Of a stretch of DNA of 64,000 nt, positions 1 to 8,600 are shown one piece after another (the stretch's first letter is position 1; every line of letters starts with the position of its first letter). A program made the translations under genes and the position numbers. The notes under the pieces were generated by a model that saw only the letters and a program-made list of their open reading frames with translations, had not been told where the DNA came from and ran no database searches. Origin of the DNA: Lactarius indigo (taxonomy: Eukaryota; Basidiomycota; Agaricomycetes; Russulales; Russulaceae); assembly GCA_025766275.1 (NCBI GenBank), contig JAFKAC010000014.1, forward strand, positions 1,240,001-1,304,000, given 5' to 3'.

Positions 1-432
1 TTCACAAATCTAGATCCTCAGTCACTGTAGACAAAAAACAACAGATTTGTCTCGCACAGCTAGATTGATACATAAAGCTTGATAGTATAGTCTCTATGAA
101 AGCAGTATGAGCACGCCCCATTAACATGGAAAGGATTTTGAATTGTTCGGCAGCTCAGAAGAGGGGGAATAGGCAAACTCAGGTTCTTGGCCACTACAGA
201 CCACCATTTCACTTTTCTTGGGAAGATGTACGCGCTTGAGACATTTGGTGAGCTGCTGCAAAAAACAACATTTCTTTGCATCTGCAAAACATTGAGCCAA
301 CAGATGAGCTGCCAACCCCATAGATCTGCTCCAATGGCTATGCCCCATTTCACCTATGCTCATTGCTAGGGACATAGAAGTCTGACTTCACTGAGGGAAG
401 GAAATATATATAGGAGAAAGCACTGGAATTCT
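1..432. other. Left edge, no recognisable gene
   Basis: No known protein family was recognised here. A minus-strand open frame (about 121-375) with several Cys and Lys residues is too short and too ordinary to call. One copy of the island motif TCGGCAG lies near position 147, so this stretch probably belongs to the same accessory island as the genes to its right. It also serves as the 3' flank of the TET/JBP-like gene that ends at 433. Confidence 0.4.
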
Positions 433-1736
433 CTATGCTACCGGATAGCAGTCTACTGACATCCAAGATTTCCCTGGCACCTTAGCCCACTCGTGCACTC
501 TATCCCTCATAAAATATACATAGCACACTCTTTCTCCTTCAAAGTGCTCCACTTCATGCTCCAACATTGCTGCTAACACTCCAACTACCGAACCAGGACC
601 ATACTCAAGTGAAAGTCCAAGACCCGGCAGCTTCAAATTGCAATTTCGGTAGCTTCCTACAGACGCCAGTAGGTCATACCATTGTTTTCTGGAACTGACA
701 TCCCGATGTGGTGGCGTGAGGTGGTTGCATATGACAGAGATGCCGCTGTAAACGGATGTCCATTTGTGGAGGATCTCCTGGGGCTTGATCTCAGAGCAGC
801 TTCTTAGCACTTTGAAGGTATCCCGACCGGCATCATAAAGTTCCGGATGAATGACAGCCAGTATTGCACCCATTATTGAATTCGTTTCAGTGGCGCGATC
901 TAGCCAGTCTAAGGCAGCTGGATTTTTCAAAGACACGGAGACCTGAGGGAAATTTTGTACCGTCTCAATTGAAATCAGCTACCGAACAAGAAAATATTAC
1001 ATGATTAAACAGCTCACCTCATGCCCTTGTTGGAACCATGCAGGTGAAAGGTCAATTAACCCTTGATGGCCATCTAATCCCAAAGGAAAGTATCCTGGAT
1101 CAAGGTGCCAAGAGGTGCCTGTTCGGCGCTTTTCCAGCAATGGATGTAACTTCGCCGTTGTGGCCATCATTTCACTCTAAAATGCATATTCAATTTGATG
1201 TGGTGATCGGACAAGGTGAATAAACTCACTTGCCTAGAATCATTCAAGATTCCAGGAAGGTGCCATGCCAATATAACTCCCTGCATATCAACAATAATGC
1301 AGGGTCTTGAAATGGGAATGTCGGCAGCTGAATCATTCCGTGGAGGATATTGCCTTCTCATAATGGCCTCGCCAGCGTCTGCGGCAGCAGTTCCCGGCCT
1401 TGGGAACTTCTTTGGGAGCTTCTCCGCATAACGCGTAGCATCCCACTCTATCTTCACTGCTCAGATTATTTCAGAAATTGATGCCTGAGTGGCTGGTCTA
1501 CATAACTGACCGCGGTTCATGAAGGCCTCCACCAGAGTGAGTGCCATTCGGTCCAGCTCCAAAATTAGATGCACCAGCAGCATCAGGGGGACTTGTGGCG
1601 CCATGGCAGCGTCAATCAGCTCAGAGGAGCGCTCATCTAACTTGAATCGGAACTGAGCTCGGAGATATTGGGCACAGAGATGCGAGAGACTCAGGGGAGT
1701 GAGTCTGCGGGAGTTAACAGGCTGGAAAGACTGCAT
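433..1736 (-). CDS. TET/JBP-like 2-oxoglutarate/Fe(II) oxygenase, Agaricomycete type
   Basis: Four exons read on the minus strand: 1511-1736, 1230-1456, 1018-1176 and 433-942, with GT-AG introns of 54, 53 and 75 bp. The last exon holds the catalytic core: an HxD iron site in PPHRD, then WYDLLASVGSY, LPGLGLSLEYGPGSVVG, a distal His in LEHEV and a 2-oxoglutarate-region Arg in GERVCYVYFMRD. An upstream block (VDMQGVILAWHLPGIL) is also typical of the JBP1/TET oxygenase family of mushrooms. Family members oxidise 5-methylcytosine or thymine in DNA; activity here is inferred from the retained H..D..H residues. In mushrooms this family is known to travel with Kyakuja-Dileera-Zisupton (KDZ) DNA transposons. 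The gene faces away from the gene at 1907, with about 170 bp shared between the two starts. The chosen ATG at 1736 is the first clear one, but an extra 5' exon cannot be excluded. Confidence 0.8.
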
Positions 1737-3150
1737 ATTCTAACCGTTAAGGAACTTGGTGCAGAAGACTAGCTGCCGATCCACCCAAATTCCGTAGTTT
1801 TTCTAGCTGCTGATAAACAAACCCACGCTGCCAAGCATGTGATATCGTCACTTAAACTGCCGCAGATTGTCAGACCTTCAGTCTGTCCCTCCCGTGAATC
1901 TTCCCCATGCCCGAAAAAACAACCAAGAAAGGTGCCAAGCCCAATTCTGTGCATCGCAGTAAGGGGGAGAAGGACGTAGCTCTGTCAGATGATGAAACCT
2001 CAGACGAAGACTACGACTCAGGTCTAGAGTCTGAGGGCTCATATCCATCTTCTGACTTTGGGTCAGTTGCATCTGGCGAGTTACGTTGGCTTGCTGCCGA
2101 TCTTGAGGACGAGGTGGGAGGTGCCACGAGTGAAGAAAGGTGTGTATAACCATTGTATTTACACAAACACCCTCTGTTGATGTCACTTCACAGCCCCTCA
2201 AAGCAGGACATTGAAATCACAGATGAACAAGTGAGCATGTTGCAGAAGCACACTGCCGAGTTCCAGGCTGCCAATGCAGATGGTCGGTTAAAAATCATCC
2301 AAGATTCGGTGGACCACATTGAGAGACACTGGCGACAAGGCGCCGAATTTGATAGAAAGGTCGTAGAAACAGTATGTGCACTCTTGGCTACATTGTCCAG
2401 CCCTGATATTTTGCAGCTTGTCCGCCGGTACCTTTACAACAAGTGCCGACAGGAGCGCAAAAGATTCAGCTTTCGTCGCAAACGATGGACATATCACGAC
2501 ATTTTGATTGACCATCACCGGCAGGAACTGGACAAGATGGCTGTTGAAATGTCTGGGTCAATGCCAGGATCATGAAGCTACCTCGGCTGTTACAGGAAGG
2601 CTGTGAAGTTAATTGGCGAAAGGTTGGATGAAGACACACAGGTGAAGTACCAAGCAGAGGCGAAGAAATGGGCAGAGCAAGGTGTACCTCCTCGGCAGCA
2701 GCAGCGGTATGTACATGCCAATCATTTTACCAGATGGAAGTTGACTAAATCTCACCAAGGATGTTTGAGAAGCACGGTATTCATACAATCCGGGACTTTT
2801 CTGAGACCATGTACCGCCAATATGGAGTGCGCGTTGCTATTTTGGGGGGGTATTGTGATGATGACGGACCCTCGATCATGTTGTGTGTATACAAAGCTAT
2901 ATACTTACAATCTAACAACCTATCAAATAGCTATGACAACAATGACGAGCTGGGCGGAACTTCTTTCAAAGCCCGGTACAAAGGCTGGTCAAAGGACCCA
3001 CTGGTTGAGGAGTTCTCAAGATGGACTGCCGAGTCTTTTGGTTAGCGTCTATTTCACTTCAAGAGAAATGTGCTAATATGACACCTTCGTAGGGGAATAC
3101 CCTGCCGATAGCGGTGAAGAGGACAGAAAAAGGAAGGATAAAACCCCTGA

Positions 3151-3658
3151 TGTTATGGTATGGACTGAATGACTCATTACACACGACTCATGGCCGGTTA
3201 TGACTACGGTCCGGTATCAGTATTAGTCATGGACTTTTACATCGTATCAGTCAGCATGGTGGCTCGCATGTGATTGTGACTCATGTATGACTCATTCCTA
3301 GGATAGCGGTACTAGGGTTCGAGCTAGTTACGCTATTGGTTACTTACTATTCCAGCGGCGCTTTAAAGCCCACGTGTATTTGTATAAGTAGTCGACCCGG
3401 AAGACCAAGAGTCTCCATCTTGGTCTTCTTCAATCCACCTTCTGAATCGTCTCTTGTCTGCCTTAGTCCCAAGACTAAGAGTGCCTCCACTTGTGCTTAC
3501 CAAGAAGCACTTCTCTTTGACCTTATTGCTGCGGCGTGTGCCAGTGTGCCCCCGTTCAGCCTGCGTTGGGTTGATAAGCTCCCCATTCGCCTAACTTTCG
3601 CTAAGTCGATTACGCCTTTCACGAGTCCAAGTCGGACTAACGCCGGTGGAGCGTAACA
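3151..3658 (+). repeat. Element A left LTR with promoter
   Basis: The 508-bp LTR has TGTTA/TAACA ends. A TATA-like box (TATAAG, 3383-3388) precedes the 11-mer ATCTTGGTCTT (3417-3427) by 34 nt start to start. That 11-mer is complementary to the PBS at 3661-3671, so transcription is inferred to begin at 3417. An inverted repeat (GAAGACCAAGA 3400-3410, TCTTGGTCTTC 3418-3428) brackets this point. The LTR also contains a GGTTCGAG string that resembles a tRNA T-loop but is not part of a tRNA gene. Confidence 0.9.
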
Positions 3659-3660
3659 TT

Positions 3661-3671
3661 AAGACCAAGAT
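3661..3671 (+). promoter_or_regulatory. Self-priming primer-binding site of element A
   Basis: AAGACCAAGAT begins 2 nt after the left LTR and is the exact reverse complement of ATCTTGGTCTT at 3417-3427 in the LTR. This matches the Tf1/sushi mechanism, where the first 11 nt of the RNA fold back and prime reverse transcription in place of a tRNA. Confidence 0.8.
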
Positions 3672-3678
3672 CCTCATC

Positions 3679-5661
3679 GTGGCGTACTCGACCAGAGACC
3701 AGTGGACGTCCTTCCGTCCCTATCATATTGAACGACGAGGAGATCGCAACGTACCAACAAGATTCTTGGGAGCAGCCCAGTGGAGAGAACGAGGAGAGGA
3801 CACCGGATATTTTGTAGAGTTCAACGGTCCTAACCGTTTCCGACCTGTTGAGTTCAATTTTGAACACCTCTGTTGGGTCGAGGTTACTTGGAACCCCATA
3901 GATCATCGCTGGGATATCGTACGACCAGCCGGAAGAAACTACAATTGCGATATCGACGCGCGAGAACTCAACAGTCGCGCAGATTACGGCCCCATTGACG
4001 GGCAAACCCGAGAACACACCGACGAAGGAATCAGCGGAGAAGAAGCCTCCGATAGTCAACAATCGCCAAGTCGAGGAACAACGCCAGCAGAAGAAGCAAG
4101 CCTAGGAGCTATTGGCGATCACATTATACAACGAACTGAGTCGTTAACCATTCACCAACCCGAACCAGAAGTAATTCACATTCGCAGCCCAGCAGTCGCA
4201 ATGGCAACAACCACGGTTACCCAAGAAGAGGTATACCTCACTACAGAAGCAAGGGACCAGATTGCCCTAGAAGAACAAAGACGCATTGCCGAAGAATCAC
4301 GAGCTAATCTAGCTCCCATTAACCCATATACTGGTCATCGAATGACTGACGACGATGTAGCAATTCACCGAGCCATCGGGCCCGACGTAGCCGACCCCCC
4401 CAGTGGAGGAGGTGGACCTCCTGGTGACCTGCCCAGAGGAGGCGGAGGTGGAGGACCCCCATCAAGAGGACCAGGGTTTGAAGGGTTCCCAGGGGGATTC
4501 CCAGGAGGACCACCAGGAGGAGGACTACCAGGAGGAGGACCTCCGGGAGGAGGATTACCAGGTGCAGGTCCTATTATCCCTCCAAGTAACAAGTTAGCTG
4601 GCGAAGCACCCACAGTATTCGACGGAGAGCGCGCCAAAGTTGAGGCGTTCCTCACTCAATGGCATGTCTACTGGGGCATGAATGCCGATGAAGGCATTAT
4701 GGCAACTCCATATCGACGTGCCCTGCTTTTTCTATCTTACATCAAAGGCGTCAACGTCAGCGAATGGGTACTAGCGATGCTCACCTGGCTTAACGGCCAA
4801 ATACAAGCTGGTATACCTCGAACCAGCGAAGGACTATGGAACGAAGTCACGCGCAGCTTCATGCAGCGCTTCCGCAACACGATGGAACAAGAGCAAGCTC
4901 AATACGAGCTTAAGAAAGGAGTCAAGATGATCGGGGGCAATCTAGATGAGTATTGCACCCAATTCGAGCAGTTAATACGCCACGCTCAGTACAGACTCGA
5001 TGATCCGCAAACGCTCGATTTATTCGCGAGTGGATTACCAAAAGACCTTTACGAGAAGGTCTATACTCTCGACAATCCTCGCAACTACCGCGAGTGGAAA
5101 GAGGCAGCTACTACTCGCCAACAACAATACCTTCACCTCAAAGCAGTATTGAACAAAGGGGTTCCCCCTGTACAAGGGCAAGGAAGGCAACGACAACAAC
5201 GACAGTGGCAAGGACCACCAAGAAATTCATGGCAGCCAAGAAATCTAAGAGATCCAAACGCCATGGATACCTCTGCAGATCGAATTCGCGGGCGACTAGC
5301 AGGAGCTGAAGATATACTCACACCTCGTCCCCCATACCGACCAAGAGGAGGATTTTTACAGAGAGGAGGAGGACGCAATAACCCAAGGCCAGTCATATGT
5401 TATAACTGTAGAAAGGACGGACACATGGCCCGCGATTGTAGACAACCACAAGGGGGATATCAATCCCAAACATCGACCAGTCGATACGTTGACACTGACT
5501 ATCATCAGCAAGAACCGGAAGTCGCTACCAGGGCAGTCCAAGAGGTACCCCCTCAACAGCACGCCAGCAACTGGCTTAATGGAGTAGCCGGAGAATCAGA
5601 CGACGTAAAGGACATTATCCTCCAGCAGTTGTGGAAGAAGGAGGGTTTTCAGGACGCCTGA
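3679..5661 (+). CDS. gag: Element A Gag (probable GUG start)
   Basis: This is the nucleocapsid polyprotein that builds the virus-like particle. It has a conserved N-terminal domain (TRDQWTSFRPY to about nt 4010) and an acidic linker. A Gly/Pro-rich tract follows (about 4395-4575). The capsid domain, from FDGERAKVEAFLTQWHVYWG, spans about 4618-5100, and a zinc knuckle CYNCRKDGHMARDC starts at 5398. There is no ATG in any plus-strand frame from the inferred cap site (3417) to 4200. The likely start is GTG at 3679 in the context ATCGTGG, at the same place as GTG in elements B and C1. The alternative is an ATG start at 4201, which would drop the conserved N-terminal domain. The end overlaps pol by about 30 nt at the slippery heptamer GGGTTTT. 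Confidence 0.85.
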   Translation: MAYSTRDQWTSFRPYHIERRGDRNVPTRFLGAAQWRERGEDTGYFVEFNGPNRFRPVEFNFEHLCWVEVTWNPIDHRWDIVRPAGRNYNCDIDARELNSRADYGPIDGQTREHTDEGISGEEASDSQQSPSRGTTPAEEASLGAIGDHIIQRTESLTIHQPEPEVIHIRSPAVAMATTTVTQEEVYLTTEARDQIALEEQRRIAEESRANLAPINPYTGHRMTDDDVAIHRAIGPDVADPPSGGGGPPGDLPRGGGGGGPPSRGPGFEGFPGGFPGGPPGGGLPGGGPPGGGLPGAGPIIPPSNKLAGEAPTVFDGERAKVEAFLTQWHVYWGMNADEGIMATPYRRALLFLSYIKGVNVSEWVLAMLTWLNGQIQAGIPRTSEGLWNEVTRSFMQRFRNTMEQEQAQYELKKGVKMIGGNLDEYCTQFEQLIRHAQYRLDDPQTLDLFASGLPKDLYEKVYTLDNPRNYREWKEAATTRQQQYLHLKAVLNKGVPPVQGQGRQRQQRQWQGPPRNSWQPRNLRDPNAMDTSADRIRGRLAGAEDILTPRPPYRPRGGFLQRGGGRNNPRPVICYNCRKDGHMARDCRQPQGGYQSQTSTSRYVDTDYHQQEPEVATRAVQEVPPQQHASNWLNGVAGESDDVKDIILQQLWKKEGFQDA

Positions 5662-8600
5662 ACCCATCGGCCTGGGTGAGGGCAGTTAATTGTAACAGTG
5701 TAATCATGACTCGCTATCGTTCTATGAGAGTTCCAGTATCGATTCGCACAAGTTACGCAATGGCCGACATACGAGCATTAGTTGACTCAGGAGCAACTCA
5801 TTGCTTCATGAAACCTTCCTTCGCAAAAAGGATGGGATTAGGGACCAAACCGCTTGACGTCCCAAAGAAAATATGGAATATAGACAACACAGAAAACAAG
5901 TCGGGGCGTATCACTCATTATACCGATGTTGATGTTCAAACTAAAGGCATTCACAAGGAAATTCGCTTCCTCATTACAGACATTGGCAACGAAGACATCG
6001 TATTAGGCTACCCCTGGCTCGCTATTTACGATCCACACATTAAATGGTCGCAGGCGGCTATTCATGAAGACATGCTTCCTATCATTATTCGATCGACTAA
6101 TCCCTACATCAAAACAACGCCAGTAGTAGCGACAACCATCGTCCAAAACGACGACTACGAAGTCGTACATTCCTGCGTCATCACAGACGAACAACGACAG
6201 CAATTTGAAGAAGGATGTCGAATCAGGGCTACAGCTACCGAGCTAGCAATCGCAGCTCAACAATACGTTACTAAAGCTGAGTTACCACCCGAATACCGTG
6301 AATTTGAACGTCTTTTCAGCGAAGAGGCATCAGATAGATTCCCACCAAGCAGGCCTTGGGACCACGCCATCGAATTCAAACCTGGGACGGCTGACGCAAT
6401 CGACTGCAAAATATATCCTATGACTCAAGAAGAAGACAAGAAACTACGCGAATGGATCGATGAACAACTCAAGAAGGGATACATACGCCCCTCCAAATCT
6501 CCATACGCGTCATCCTTCTTCTTCATTAAGAAAAAGGACGGAAAATTGCGACCCGTCCAGGATTACCGAAAGATCAACGCAGTCACCATTCGCAACCAGT
6601 ACCCGCTTCCCCTTATATCCGATCTCATCACCGACCTCAGCAACGCCCACATCTACACTAAACTCGACGTCAGATGGGGGTACAACAACATACGTATCAA
6701 AGAAGGAGATGAAGAGAAAGCGGCGTTCAAAACACGATATGGACTATTCGAACCAACGGTGATGTTCTTTGGCTTAACCAACTCTCCCGCGACGTTCCAG
6801 ACCATGATGAATTTCATCTTCAGGGATATTATCGCGAAACATGAGAAGCGGGGCACCGTCATTCGCGTCTATATGGACGACATCGGCATCGCAACCGGAC
6901 TTCACCATTCACTACCAGACCACATAGAAGCAGTCAAGGACGTTCTCCGCGTATCTGCGGAACATGACTTATATTACAAACTCGAGAAATGTCTCTTCCA
7001 CTCTCCGCGTATGGATTACCTGGGGGTAATCCTTGAAAAGGGGGTGACACGCATGGACCCCGTCAAAATTTCGGGCATCAAAGACTGGCCCACGCCAACC
7101 AAGGTTAAGGACGCCCGCTCTTTTCTCGGCTTTTGTAATTTTTACCGACCCTTTATACGAGGCTTTGCAACTAAAGCACGACCCCTCAACAAACTTACGC
7201 GTAAAAACACCGAATGGCACTGGGGGACAGAGGAAGAAAAGGCGTTTCAAGACCTCAAAAACCTCGTCACCAGTGAACCTGTTCTTGCACATCCAGATCT
7301 CACGCAACAATTCGAGTTAGAAGTCGATGCATCCGGATTTGCCACTGGAGCTGTCCTCCTTCAACGCAAAACAGACGGCAAAAGACACCCCATTGGCTAT
7401 TATTCATCTACTCTCAATGAAGCCGAACGAAATTACGACATCTACGACCTCGAACTCTTAGCAATCGTCAAAGCCTTCCGCCATTGGAGACCCCTCTTAG
7501 CAGGCTCTCCTCACAAGATCAAAGTATTCTCCGATCACCTCAACTTACAGTACTGGAAGTCACCACAAAAGATTAGCAGACGCGTGGCCAGGGAAGTACT
7601 CGAACTCTCCGAATACGACTTCGAGATTCACCACATTAAAGGAACTTCCAATGGACGTGCTGACGCCTTATCGCGAAGACCAGATTACGACCAAGGAGAA
7701 AACGACAACGAAGGAATCACAGTGTTACCCGAGAGCGTCTTCGCACGCGCCACCATGCTAGAAGAACCGCGACATCCACATTGGAGACCTGAAATCCTAC
7801 CAGTCGAAATGACTCCAGAACATCCAATTTACGAACAAGATATAGCTAAGTTGAAACCTTGGGTAGATGCTCACAAGCTAAAAGATATCGAAGGAACGTG
7901 GTACAAAGATGGACGACGAGTGGTTACTGGCGGTATTCATGACAAACGTACCATCATCGCTACCCATCATGATTCCCCCGTCTATGGTCACCCTGGTATC
8001 AAACGCACTCTCCAGCTTACCGAACGACACTATTGGTGGCCACAAATGAAGAACGACGTCCAAGACTATGTCAAAGGCTGCGCAGAGTGCCAGCGACACA
8101 AAGTCAACCTTCGCCCCATCAGAGCGCCTTTACAACCCATCTACCCCAAACCGGAAGCCCTGCCATTTGAGACTATTGCAGTGGACTTTATTACTAAACT
8201 CCCCGTCTCTCGTGGTTATGATTCTATCCTGACGGTAACAGATCATGACTGCACCAAGGCCGCCGTTTTCATCCCTTGCAACGAGGAAATAACAGCCGAA
8301 GGAACGGCTGCCTTGTACGTTTCTCACGTCTTCCCACGATTTGGACTCCCCTCGCGTGTTATCAGTGACCGAGATCCCCGCTTCGCGTCAAAATTTATGC
8401 GGGAGATATGCAAAATTCTTGGCATCAGCCAAAACATCTCAACCGCTTATCATCCCAGGACCGATGGCCAATCAGAACGAACGAATCAATGGCTAGAACA
8501 ATATCTTCGCTTCTGGGTAAACGAGCGGCAAGATGACTGGGTTCGTTATCTACCAATGGCAGAATTCACGCATAACAATTGGCCTAATGAAACTACGCGG

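Noticed and set aside
3141..3153. Alternative LTR boundary TGATGTTA for element A
   Set aside because: TGA precedes TGTTA at both LTRs, but taking it as LTR gives no target duplication. The TGTTA..TAACA ends give perfect inverted termini and CCTRA flanks, as in B and C1.
3310..3340. tRNA-like GGTTCGAG string in LTRs of A and B
   Set aside because: No acceptor stem, anticodon arm or D arm could be built around it.
3336..3656. 106-codon ORF inside each element A LTR
   Set aside because: It is identical in both LTRs simply because LTRs are copies, and it spans promoter and 5' leader. No domain and no ATG support it.
4365..4655. Proline-rich minus-strand ORF
   Set aside because: It is the antisense of the Gly/Pro-rich tract in element A Gag; the same happens in B (17242-17685) and C1 (31486-31671).
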